NCBI RefSeq assembly: GCF_900456975.1
Contig: NZ_UGYM01000002.1
Coordinates: forward strand, 1,612,001 to 1,676,000
Source: Shewanella baltica
GTDB taxonomy: Bacteria; Pseudomonadota; Gammaproteobacteria; Enterobacterales; Shewanellaceae
DNA: 64,000 bases
Direction: 5' to 3'
Below, one piece after another: positions 32,925 through 39,179 of this stretch. Made by a program: the position numbers and the translations under genes. The notes beneath the pieces were generated by a model. It did not search any database, was not told the origin of the DNA, and saw nothing but the letters and a program-made list of their open reading frames with translations. Within the stretch, counting starts at the first letter, position 1; each line of letters starts with the position of its first letter.

Positions 32925-32994
32925 CAAGTTTGGTAAGCGGGACAAATTTAAGCGTGGCTCCGCCACAAATTCGCCCCTTCCAAAAGCGTTAGCT
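32919..32994 (+). repeat. attC of cassette 5
   Basis: The left core ACTTAAC (32919) is the exact complement of GTTAAGT at 32572. The right core is GTTAGCT (32988). A GTGGCTCCGCCAC hairpin forms the tip. Confidence 0.88.
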
Positions 32995-33005
32995 AAGGAT
33001 AAAAT

Positions 33006-33521
33006 TTGCGTAATCTAATACTTGTTCTTTTTATATTGATTGCTGGATGTGCGCCAAATACGGCCACTTTTATGAGTCCAAAAGGACTTGGTGGTGACGT
33101 CATTATAAATGGCTGCGCACAAATCCCATCAACTTTTCGATATGAAATGGAAGGGGCCAGTTTTAAAGTTAATTTAGGTAACAATTCTGTTTATTTGGTA
33201 GTCGAAGTCGTAGATGGTAGTAGTGTTGAATGGCAAAACAATGAAATAAGTGTTCAGGTAAATAATGAAAAATTCACTGAAAAAGCCAAGGATTTAATAC
33301 AAAGTGATCGAATTAGAGAGCCTTGTGGTGGTTTCACTAGTACGTTTAACTGTAAATCTTATCGAAGCTACCATTTGAATATAGAGTTTGAATCGCTCAT
33401 TGGTGCTTCTAAAGTAAAAATATTGCCTCCAATACCTATGGTAAATAAAGTGCCTTTTAAAGTTTCAGAAATAGAATACAAAAAAGTGACAAAAACACTA
33501 ATGCTGGCAATCAACTGCTAA
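33006..33521 (+). CDS. Cassette 6: lipoprotein, 171 residues
   Basis: The TTG start at 33006 (AAGGAT upstream) gives MRNLILVLFILIAGCAPNTATF, a clear lipoprotein signal with lipobox IAGC (Cys at residue 15). The mature part is beta-rich (GGDVIINGCAQIPSTFRYEMEGASFKVNLG) with four further Cys (DRIREPCGGFTSTFNCKSY). It is probably periplasmic or outer-membrane anchored. It has no recognised domain. The stop is inside the attC core. Confidence 0.72.
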   Translation: MRNLILVLFILIAGCAPNTATFMSPKGLGGDVIINGCAQIPSTFRYEMEGASFKVNLGNNSVYLVVEVVDGSSVEWQNNEISVQVNNEKFTEKAKDLIQSDRIREPCGGFTSTFNCKSYRSYHLNIEFESLIGASKVKILPPIPMVNKVPFKVSEIEYKKVTKTLMLAINC

Positions 33522-33570
33522 CAAGAAAAGCCTGCCGACACGTACCGCGCAGCTGCTTTGGGCGTTAGAG
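33516..33570 (+). repeat. attC of cassette 6
   Basis: The left core TGCTAAC (33516) matches the complement of GTTAGCT at 32988 in 6 of 7 bases. The right core is GTTAGAG (33564). This is a short, 55-bp site. Confidence 0.8.
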
Positions 33571-33582
33571 CTAAGGAAAGTC

Positions 33583-34020
33583 ATGAGTATCACATTGGAA
33601 GAGATTACAAGTTCAAATTATGAAGACGTATGTGACTTAGATGTCACGAATGAGCAACAGGAATATGTTGCGAGCAATATGTGGTCTTTGGTTGAATCAC
33701 ATTACTGCCAAGGGCATACCTGCAGAGCTATCTATCAGAACGATAAGCCTGTCGGTTTTTTCATGTGGGTATCTGAAACGCCTGAAAAAGTTTCTATCTG
33801 GCGCTTTATGGTGGATCAACGCTATCAACAATCTGGTATTGGCAGAGTTGCACTAAATTTGGCGCTCAATGAAATCAAATCCAGTGACAAAGTAAAAGAA
33901 ATAGAAATTTGCTATGACCCTGAAAACCCGGTGGCCAAAGATTTTTATTCACGTTTTGGCTTTCAGGAAGTGGGTTTGGATGAAGATGGTGAAGATATGT
34001 TGGCAGTCATCAAGCTGTGA
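33583..34020 (+). CDS. Cassette 7: GNAT-family N-acetyltransferase
   Basis: The 145-residue protein has a GNAT fold. Strand GFFMWVSETPEKVSIWRFMVDQRYQQSGIGRVALNLAL contains the acetyl-CoA pyrophosphate-binding motif A (Q-Q-S-G-I-G, Q/R-x-x-G-x-G/A type, about residues 85-90). It is followed by EICYDPENPVAKDFYSRFGFQEVGLDEDGEDMLAVIKL, a typical motif B. The acceptor is unknown; small-molecule or protein acetylation are both possible. Acetyltransferases are a frequent cassette cargo. Confidence 0.88.
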   Translation: MSITLEEITSSNYEDVCDLDVTNEQQEYVASNMWSLVESHYCQGHTCRAIYQNDKPVGFFMWVSETPEKVSIWRFMVDQRYQQSGIGRVALNLALNEIKSSDKVKEIEICYDPENPVAKDFYSRFGFQEVGLDEDGEDMLAVIKL

Positions 34021-34021
34021 G

Positions 34022-34095
34022 CTCTCACAATCGCCTTAAACATCGCGGCCTCTGGACTCGCAACAAGCTGCTCGCCGTTTAGGCGAGCGTTAAAT
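34022..34095 (+). repeat. attC of cassette 7
   Basis: The left core CTCTCAC (34022) is one base from the complement of GTTAGAG (33564), so it is slightly decayed. The right core is GTTAAAT (34089). Confidence 0.7.
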
Positions 34096-34098
34096 GCC

Positions 34099-34506
34099 AT
34101 GGACACATTAGAGAAACTCGCACAGAAAAATAAAGCTCATCAGAAGCAGCAGAGTAATGATCGCTTTTCTACTGTCGCCATGATCTTGGTTTTGGTTCCA
34201 TTTTTATTTGGAATTGCCATCGATGTAGGGGCTATTAATTCATCTCTGAACTTTAACCTTTGGTTGTATGGCTTCGGTGCGCTTTGCTTTGGGTTACTTC
34301 TAGCGGCCATGGGAGATCTTATGCTTTTCTCGCGCTGGTTAAAAATTTCTGGTTTAATTATTAGCCAAGGTTGGTTCATTTACTTTTGGGCTTTTCAAAT
34401 GCAATCTTGGCTAGCGTTTGTACCATTAGTGCCAGCATTTGTTTTACTACAAATACAAATGCCCAAAATCAAAAAACAAGCTGAGCGCGAGAAAAATGGC
34501 ATTTAA
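34099..34506 (+). CDS. Cassette 8: integral membrane protein
   Basis: This 135-residue protein has a charged N-terminus (LEKLAQKNKAHQKQQSNDR) and four hydrophobic segments (about residues 25-43, 52-70, 78-97 and 100-120), then a charged tail KIKKQAEREKNGI. It should span the inner membrane with both ends probably cytosolic. Its function is unknown; no transport motif is seen. The last codon precedes the attC core ATTTAAC. Confidence 0.75.
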   Translation: MDTLEKLAQKNKAHQKQQSNDRFSTVAMILVLVPFLFGIAIDVGAINSSLNFNLWLYGFGALCFGLLLAAMGDLMLFSRWLKISGLIISQGWFIYFWAFQMQSWLAFVPLVPAFVLLQIQMPKIKKQAEREKNGI

Positions 34507-34581
34507 CAAGTTAAATCATCGGAAAACCGCTCACTGGCTGCGCCAAAACGTTCGCGTTTTCCGCTGTTTAAAGCGTTATAA
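34501..34581 (+). repeat. attC of cassette 8
   Basis: The left core ATTTAAC (34501) is the exact complement of GTTAAAT (34089). The right core is GTTATAA (34575). Arms CGGAAAACCG / CGCGTTTTCCG pair. Confidence 0.88.
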
Positions 34582-34593
34582 ATCTAGGTAAAT

Positions 34594-35046
34594 ATGGAAG
34601 TAGCCGAAAAAATAATTGATCAATTAGAATTAATGGGACACGATTTAGAGGGGGAAATATCTTTTCCTGCTTTAGGTGAAAGTGTTTTGTTTACTATAGG
34701 GTTATCTGGTTCTGGTGAAATAGAGCAGTCGCATAAAGATTCTATCAACTGGCTTTACAATAATATCGAACTTGAGTTCCCTAAAATTGAGGAAGCAATT
34801 TTCCAATATTACCAGAGAGTCTTACCTGATTATCATCTTGGTTTAGGGGAGTATGCCGACGAGCTAATGCCAAAGCTATTCGCACCTAATGAAGTGTGGA
34901 ACTATATCACCGAACCAGGAGTGTTCATGTTTCCTGAAGATGAAGGTGGAGAACTTCATTTAGAGTATGAGTGTACCTTCGATGTAGAGCATGGTTTGAG
35001 AGTCGTAATTAAAAACGGAAAAATATTAAGGGTTGGCTTAGAGTAA
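34594..35046 (+). CDS. Cassette 9: DUF6985-like (immunity-type) protein
   Basis: The acidic 150-residue protein ends in LHLEYECTFDVEHGLRVVIKNGKILRVGLE. This C-terminal 'W/F-D-x-EHGL-x-V-x-x-x-NGK-x-x-x-VG' signature is typical of DUF6985 proteins, often found as immunity proteins in polymorphic toxin loci. The N-terminal half (FPALGESVLFTIGLSGSGEIEQSHKDSINWLYNN) also fits. The family name is from memory. No partner toxin is encoded nearby, as is usual for solitary cassettes. Confidence 0.6.
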   Translation: MEVAEKIIDQLELMGHDLEGEISFPALGESVLFTIGLSGSGEIEQSHKDSINWLYNNIELEFPKIEEAIFQYYQRVLPDYHLGLGEYADELMPKLFAPNEVWNYITEPGVFMFPEDEGGELHLEYECTFDVEHGLRVVIKNGKILRVGLE

Positions 35047-35051
35047 TCGAT

Positions 35052-35156
35052 TTATAACAAGGCCATTATGGTAGTTGGACGCAAAACGCTTGGCTTGCGC
35101 TCCTTCGTCGCTAAGTTTAGCCAAGCATTTGTGCGCCCTATATGGCGGCGTTAACT
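35052..35156 (+). repeat. attC of cassette 9
   Basis: The left core TTATAAC (35052) is the exact complement of GTTATAA (34575). The right core is GTTAACT (35150). A long 105-bp site has arms GCTTGGCT / AGCCAAGC. Confidence 0.88.
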
Positions 35157-35169
35157 GTAAAAGCAAACT

Positions 35170-35430
35170 ATGGAAGAAACCGAGAAAATCGAAATGTTAG
35201 CTGATGCGGTGAGCATCGCTAAGAAAATATTGGCGGGTGATATTGATCCTAACCTTGGTTGTGCCAAGCTCGGAGAAATCAACCGTGATCTTGATTGGCC
35301 AACTGAGCTGGCAGCATTTGGTCTTCTTGCACACGAACAATACGACCATGAGAACATAGGCATCACAGTAGAAAGCTGCGTTCCGGAAATTATCGATGAA
35401 TGCACCAAGTTGGTTGCCAGCCACAGTTAA
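35170..35430 (+). CDS. Cassette 10: small acidic protein, 86 residues
   Basis: The sequence MEETEKIEMLADAVSIAKKILAGDIDPNLGCAKLGEINRDLDWPTELAAFGLLAHEQYDHENIGIT is mostly helical and acidic. The size and acidity recall colicin-type immunity proteins, but no specific motif supports that. The stop lies in the attC core (AGTTAACAAG). Confidence 0.68.
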   Translation: MEETEKIEMLADAVSIAKKILAGDIDPNLGCAKLGEINRDLDWPTELAAFGLLAHEQYDHENIGITVESCVPEIIDECTKLVASHS

Positions 35431-35508
35431 CAAGCGCAGGCACAGCGACGGCTTTTTCGTTGCGGCTTCGCCTCCACTACAAGGCCGCGCGTGCTGCGGG
35501 CGTTATAG
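35425..35508 (+). repeat. attC of cassette 10
   Basis: The left core AGTTAAC (35425) is the exact complement of GTTAACT (35150). The right core is GTTATAG (35502). The central 60-odd bases are nearly identical to the attC at 32076. Confidence 0.88.
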
Positions 35509-35521
35509 CTACAGGACTGCA

Positions 35522-35818
35522 ATGAAAGGAAAGTACACAAAAATTATTTATGAGTTTTGCCAAAAAGAAGGCATAGATATTCCTATTGGTTTTGGTAGGA
35601 ACTCTGCTTCTCATTTAGTGGTAATACGTTATGACCTTGAGAGGCCAAAGTTGATTGCCAAAACCTTTTTCAAGAAAGAAGACTTACACTATTATATTTC
35701 CACATATTTAATGGATTTACCTCGCAATGGTGATGGCTTAATACCAGCGAAAGTTGTGGACTTCAAAGAAAATCTAAGTTACCAAGTTTTGGAAAGCGGT
35801 GCTCTTGTGCTGCTATAA
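35522..35818 (+). CDS. Cassette 11: hypothetical protein, 98 residues
   Basis: ATG 35522 is the first start after the attC core. The basic protein (MKGKYTKIIYEFCQKEGIDIPIGFGRNSASHLVVIRYDLERPKLIAKTFFKKEDLHYYI) is a small alpha/beta domain without a recognised family. The frame continues upstream through the attC, but a start there would lie in the neighbouring cassette. The stop is inside the next attC core (GCTATAAC). Confidence 0.68.
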   Translation: MKGKYTKIIYEFCQKEGIDIPIGFGRNSASHLVVIRYDLERPKLIAKTFFKKEDLHYYISTYLMDLPRNGDGLIPAKVVDFKENLSYQVLESGALVLL

Positions 35819-35944
35819 CAAATCGCGCCAGGCTCGCAAACTTCGTTTGCTGGATGCTTTGTAAGTCGCGCATTTAGCGAATCGCTGCGCGAAGTTTATC
35901 GCACATGCGCAACTTACAACGCGCCCCTGCGCTCAACGTTATGC
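35813..35944 (+). repeat. attC of cassette 11
   Basis: The left core CTATAAC (35813) is the exact complement of GTTATAG (35502). The right core is GTTATGC (35938). At 132 bp it resembles the long VCR class, with arms GTAAGTCGCGCATTT and complementary GCGCAACTTAC. Confidence 0.88.
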
Positions 35945-35958
35945 ATTTTGAGGTTTAT

Positions 35959-36351
35959 GTGCACAGAATTTTATGGTTGATCTCTGGTCTGCTTGCAAGT
36001 AGCGCATTTGCTTCAGATCTAGCTACACACAAGGCCGGAATCTGGACTATTGAATCTACCGAAAATATGAGTCGGTGGGTCATCATTCATAACCTTGAGA
36101 GCGCAGCGACTACCGGTGTATTTCATATTGAAGTGATTGGTCGAAAACATGGCAATGCTGCTTGGCAAGTCGAGCGCTTAGTTCGCCATATGGCAATCAC
36201 AGAAAAAGTATTGAAGGCCAGTGTTAAAGACTCTCTGAATAAAGGCGGTGTTTATCCTGAATCTTTTGACAATGCTTATTCGTCTTGGCAGAAAGAAAAC
36301 AATGGCAAGGGTGGGGCAATTTGCGACACATCCTTAATAGAGTGCATGTAA
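35959..36351 (+). CDS. Cassette 12: secreted/periplasmic protein, 130 residues
   Basis: GTG 35959, with TGAGG at good distance, starts a Sec signal peptide (MHRILWLISGLLASSAFA, cleavage after AFA) and a mature domain with beta strands (LATHKAGIWTIESTENMSRWVIIHNL) and two C-terminal Cys (CDTSLIECM). An upstream in-frame ATG at 35941 overlaps the attC core and is possible. The mature protein should be periplasmic. No family is recognised. Confidence 0.68.
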   Translation: MHRILWLISGLLASSAFASDLATHKAGIWTIESTENMSRWVIIHNLESAATTGVFHIEVIGRKHGNAAWQVERLVRHMAITEKVLKASVKDSLNKGGVYPESFDNAYSSWQKENNGKGGAICDTSLIECM

Positions 36352-36353
36352 AT

Positions 36354-36454
36354 GCATAACCAGGCGTTGCAGTGGATGCCCGACACTGTGCGCTTACTTG
36401 CACAATGTGCAAGTAGGCACTCCGTTCCGGCCACCACTGAACTTGGCGTTATGC
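36354..36454 (+). repeat. attC of cassette 12
   Basis: The left core GCATAAC (36354) is the exact complement of GTTATGC (35938). The right core is GTTATGC (36448). A CTTGCACAATGTGCAAG hairpin lies inside. Confidence 0.88.
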
Positions 36455-36478
36455 CTTAGTGAGTAGGTGCTCCGAACT

Positions 36479-36799
36479 ATGAAACCAAGTGCGCCAGCGG
36501 AAATGCCGTTTACGCGAGAATCAGTGATACAAATGCTTGGATGGGGCGCAACCCCAGAAGCATCCCCATACTCGCACAGGCAGATCGCAGAATGGTGCGA
36601 TAGGTTCTGGTGTCAGTATCTCGATGTTGATGCCGTTCCAGAAATTGAGAGATTGCTCCCTGTTCTCACAGATGTGGAAACTCAGTGGGATCTCTATCTG
36701 GCAAACACATATACGCTTGAAGAGCTCCGGACCAAAGACTTTGAGGCCGAGCAAATGCCCAAGGAGTGGTTCAATGATTGGCTTCGGCAATTGGCATAA
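36479..36799 (+). CDS. Cassette 13: hypothetical protein, 106 residues
   Basis: This acidic, Trp-rich soluble protein (ESVIQMLGWGATPEASPYSHRQIAEWCDRFWCQYLDVD...) has a C-terminal FEAEQMPKEWFNDWLRQLA helix. It looks like a small all-helical protein. GTG 36467 is an alternative start. I do not recognise a named family, though similar proteins are common as cassette products. Confidence 0.68.
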   Translation: MKPSAPAEMPFTRESVIQMLGWGATPEASPYSHRQIAEWCDRFWCQYLDVDAVPEIERLLPVLTDVETQWDLYLANTYTLEELRTKDFEAEQMPKEWFNDWLRQLA

Positions 36800-36868
36800 C
36801 AAGGCCCGGCAGCACGCAGCCTTCGGCTGCTGGACTCGCTACGCTCGCCGCTGCGGGCATTGTTAGCT
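36794..36868 (+). repeat. attC of cassette 13
   Basis: The left core GCATAAC (36794) is the exact complement of GTTATGC (36448). The right core is GTTAGCT (36862). The tip contains CAGCCTTCGGCTGCTGG. Confidence 0.88.
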
Positions 36869-36880
36869 GCCTAGAGAATT

Positions 36881-37264
36881 ATGGAAGCAATATTCAAGAG
36901 AACAGAAGGTGATTATCTAGAGGCCACTTTAGAAATAAACGGCCAAGAGATTATTGCTATGGATGAATTTGGTGGTAGCAAACTCAAGCCCGGAGATACT
37001 GTTGATATTGAGTTATCTGTGGGACTCGCTTATGAGGATGAAGAACAAAACTCGATGTTAGATAGCAACGTTGATGGTGTGAAAAAATTAGAGCACCAAC
37101 GAAGTTGGTCATATCGAGCATTTGGGATTGTAACCAGCATCGAAAATGAAACCCTAGTCGATGTAGGTTTATGTGAATTGGCTGCACCATTCGAAACAAC
37201 CATCACGGGTGAGAGTATAGCTTTCACCATAACTAGGCTCGATGCGTATGCAGCTAACAAGTAA
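36881..37264 (+). CDS. Cassette 14: beta-rich hypothetical protein, 127 residues
   Basis: The protein MEAIFKRTEGDYLEATLEINGQEIIAMDEFGGSKLKPGDTVDIELSVGL reads like a small OB- or beta-barrel-type domain, with alternating strands through SWSYRAFGIVTSIENETLVDVGLCELAAPF. It carries no signal peptide. Its function is unknown. The stop lies within the attC (AGCTAACAAGTAA). Confidence 0.68.
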   Translation: MEAIFKRTEGDYLEATLEINGQEIIAMDEFGGSKLKPGDTVDIELSVGLAYEDEEQNSMLDSNVDGVKKLEHQRSWSYRAFGIVTSIENETLVDVGLCELAAPFETTITGESIAFTITRLDAYAANK

Positions 37265-37328
37265 AGGCACCGGACATCAAAACCGTCGCTTCGCTCTGTT
37301 TTTGCTGCCGGTGCTTTAGGTGTTAACT
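37252..37328 (+). repeat. attC of cassette 14
   Basis: The left core AGCTAAC (37252) is the exact complement of GTTAGCT (36862). The right core is GTTAACT (37322). Arms are GGCACCGG / CCGGTGC. Confidence 0.88.
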
Positions 37329-37340
37329 GCATGGATTAGC

Positions 37341-37721
37341 ATGGTCAAGTTTCTGAAAGTAATTGCATATGTTCTTATTGGAGGAGTGGTCATAGTTGGT
37401 GCATTGCTTTTGTGGTTTGACCGCTCAAAAGATATAGATTTTACCATTTACCATCCTGATGCTTGGGTTACATGCAACGGAAAAATCAACAAGGATTCAG
37501 TTGAATATGCTCAGCTTAATAAATGGTTACAACTGAATAACTCAAGTTGGCAAAACTATGTAGCAACTGCTGCTCCTGGTTATTTTTATAAATCAGACGA
37601 TATTACGATTCATGTATATAAGCATGGCGTAGTCGTTAATTATTATGACGGTCAAAACTGGTCTCAAGTGCAAAAGTCCGTTGATACAAAGGAAATTCAT
37701 GGTATTTGCAAAAGCAGTTAA
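37341..37721 (+). CDS. Cassette 15: single-pass membrane protein
   Basis: ATG 37341 starts a protein with one N-terminal hydrophobic helix (about residues 5-25, FLKVIAYVLIGGVVIVGALLLW) and a roughly 100-residue extracytoplasmic domain with two Cys (WVTCNGKIN, HGICKSS) that may form a disulfide. No family is recognised. The stop falls inside the attC core. Confidence 0.7.
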   Translation: MVKFLKVIAYVLIGGVVIVGALLLWFDRSKDIDFTIYHPDAWVTCNGKINKDSVEYAQLNKWLQLNNSSWQNYVATAAPGYFYKSDDITIHVYKHGVVVNYYDGQNWSQVQKSVDTKEIHGICKSS

Positions 37722-37790
37722 CAAGCCAATTCAGCGGAAATTTTACTCGCTGAAAAACGCTCATAAAATCCCCTGCTTGGGGCGTTAGTA
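37716..37790 (+). repeat. attC of cassette 15
   Basis: The left core AGTTAAC (37716) is the exact complement of GTTAACT (37322). The right core is GTTAGTA (37784). Arms CAGCGGAAATTTTA / TAAAATCCCCTG pair partly. Confidence 0.87.
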
Positions 37791-37796
37791 CGATAA

Positions 37797-38123
37797 ATGA
37801 CGAATCGAGAAATTATCACTCTCATGCACAAGCTATCACACGGCAGAATAGGACCTTGTGGTAATTGGGTGCGGGTTTTTAATGATAGTGAAGAACTGGA
37901 CGATCGGAAGTTTAGTAAACTCCTAAAAGATACTATTCAATCCGACATCGTTCTGATATATCAAAGTTCAATCAATGTCACTGAAGCGAAAGCTTCTGAA
38001 GCTTTCGAAATAGTTGCCCAGTTTGTTAAGCACGGTGTAGTTAAAATAGCAGACGTAAGGTTTACGTCGCAGATTGAAATAGACCCGTTAGGCGTTGGTG
38101 CGGTATATCGTACTAACAAGTAA
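37797..38123 (+). CDS. Cassette 16: hypothetical protein, 108 residues
   Basis: This mixed alpha/beta soluble protein (MTNREIITLMHKLSHGRIGPCGNWVRVFNDSEELDDRKFSKLLKDTIQSDIVLIYQSS...) has no signal or membrane segment. The ATG lies 7 bp after the attC core with no clear ribosome site. No family is recognised. Confidence 0.66.
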   Translation: MTNREIITLMHKLSHGRIGPCGNWVRVFNDSEELDDRKFSKLLKDTIQSDIVLIYQSSINVTEAKASEAFEIVAQFVKHGVVKIADVRFTSQIEIDPLGVGAVYRTNK

Positions 38124-38192
38124 ATTATGTTCGCCCAGCAAGCTGGGCTGGGACGCGAAAACAGCACGCGCCCCATATTTAAAGCGTTATGT
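38111..38192 (+). repeat. attC of cassette 16
   Basis: The left core TACTAAC (38111) is the exact complement of GTTAGTA (37784). The right core is GTTATGT (38186). Inside lies the hairpin GCCCAGCAAGCTGGGC. Confidence 0.87.
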
Positions 38193-38204
38193 TTCAGGAC
38201 AGTC

Positions 38205-38639
38205 ATGAGTGAATATTTGGAATTTGAGCGATTATCCGAAATAGATGATCTGCTGAAACTAAGAGTGAAAGGCGAAAGTAGTGGATTTGCCGGTATAGCC
38301 GATTGCTACGTTAACGAAGACCAATTTCAAGAGTTTTGCACTCAACTAATTGGCTTTCCCAAGAAACGAGAGGATAGCGTTCGGTTTTACTCTGGTGAGA
38401 GTGATCAGTTGTCTCATTTCGATATTGTGTTCTCTTGCGCCGATAATTCTGGGCGCATATTGGCGACTATACAAATTGTATCCAGAGATACCCGTTATCC
38501 CCGAGAAAAGGTATGTTTTGTAGCTTCATTCTCATTTAAGGTGGAACCAGCCGTATTTGATCGTTTTGTAGGTGGCTTATCTCGGATATCGGTAATTAAT
38601 AATGTGGGTTCAAAAGCGGCCCTAGTAAATGGAACATAA
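38205..38639 (+). CDS. Cassette 17: hypothetical protein, 144 residues
   Basis: From ATG 38205 the protein reads MSEYLEFERLSEIDDLLKLRVKGESSGFAGIADCYVNEDQFQEFCTQLIGFPKKRED. The beta-strand-then-helix pattern 'L.V.....GF.G..DCYVN..Q..EFC..L..FP' resembles uncharacterised immunity-like or DUF proteins of about 130-150 residues. I have no secure family name. The stop overlaps the decayed attC core. Confidence 0.68.
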   Translation: MSEYLEFERLSEIDDLLKLRVKGESSGFAGIADCYVNEDQFQEFCTQLIGFPKKREDSVRFYSGESDQLSHFDIVFSCADNSGRILATIQIVSRDTRYPREKVCFVASFSFKVEPAVFDRFVGGLSRISVINNVGSKAALVNGT

Positions 38640-38702
38640 TAATACGCATCACTTGCGGCCTGCGACCGCTGCGCCTCGTCGCCAGTGTGCTTTGCGTTAG
38701 GA
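38634..38702 (+). repeat. attC of cassette 17
   Basis: The left core ACATAAT (38634) is one base from the complement of GTTATGT (38186). The right core is GTTAGGA (38696). Confidence 0.72.
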
Positions 38703-38713
38703 TCCTTTGCTAT

Positions 38714-39022
38714 ATGCCACTCATAAGAATCAATTTACTGTTACTGTTCAGCTTATTGGCAACAATAGTATTACTGGTTGCTGCTTTTTTTTCTTACGAT
38801 TTAGCGCATGGAAATTTATGGCGTTTTTTATCATGGCCTGCTCATAAGGCTCGCATCTGGAATGGCGGCATCGTGCTCCAATCAATAACTGACTTCATAT
38901 TCACAAAGCACAGCCAAGGCAATGTACATATCGCAGAAGCCTTGATATTAATTTTTACGTGGTGGCCAGTAACATTTGCAGCCATGTACTTTACATTCCG
39001 AACCAAGCGTACAGGCCCCTAA
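38714..39022 (+). CDS. Cassette 18: small membrane protein
   Basis: From ATG 38714 the 102-residue protein has an N-terminal hydrophobic helix (INLLLLFSLLATIVLLVAAFF, about residues 5-25) and a second near the C-terminus (AEALILIFTWWPVTFAAMYF), with a loop containing HKARIWNGGIVLQSITDFIF. It probably spans the inner membrane twice. Its function is unknown. Confidence 0.68.
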   Translation: MPLIRINLLLLFSLLATIVLLVAAFFSYDLAHGNLWRFLSWPAHKARIWNGGIVLQSITDFIFTKHSQGNVHIAEALILIFTWWPVTFAAMYFTFRTKRTGP

Positions 39023-39087
39023 CTAGTGGTTCAAATCGCTCGCTTCGTTCACTGGGATGAGCCCCGCCCCTTAACCAAATGTTAGGT
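39017..39087 (+). repeat. attC of cassette 18
   Basis: The left core CCCTAAC (39017) differs by one base from the complement of GTTAGGA (38696). The right core is GTTAGGT (39081). No complementary ACCTAAC follows downstream, so the next cassette has lost its right end. Confidence 0.72.
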
Positions 39088-39095
39088 TTCGAAAC

Positions 39096-39179
39096 ATGAT
39101 CGCACATCGACTGTTTTTGTTTTTATCCTGCACGGTCTATGTTGCGGGTTGTGCGGGTGTCATGGGGAGTTCGCACTAA
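39096..39179 (+). pseudogene. Truncated cassette lipoprotein
   Basis: ATG 39096 begins MIAHRLFLFLSCTVYVAGCAG, a perfect lipoprotein signal with lipobox VAGC, but the frame stops after 27 codons (MGSSH). As the cassette's own attC end is missing, I take it as the 5' end of a longer lipoprotein gene cut by deletion. A genuine tiny lipoprotein cannot be excluded. Confidence 0.5.

Noticed and set aside
28924..39087. CRISPR array as explanation for the regularly spaced repeats
   Set aside because: Repeats are variable attC hairpins with genes between them, not short identical repeats with spacers, and no cas genes are present.
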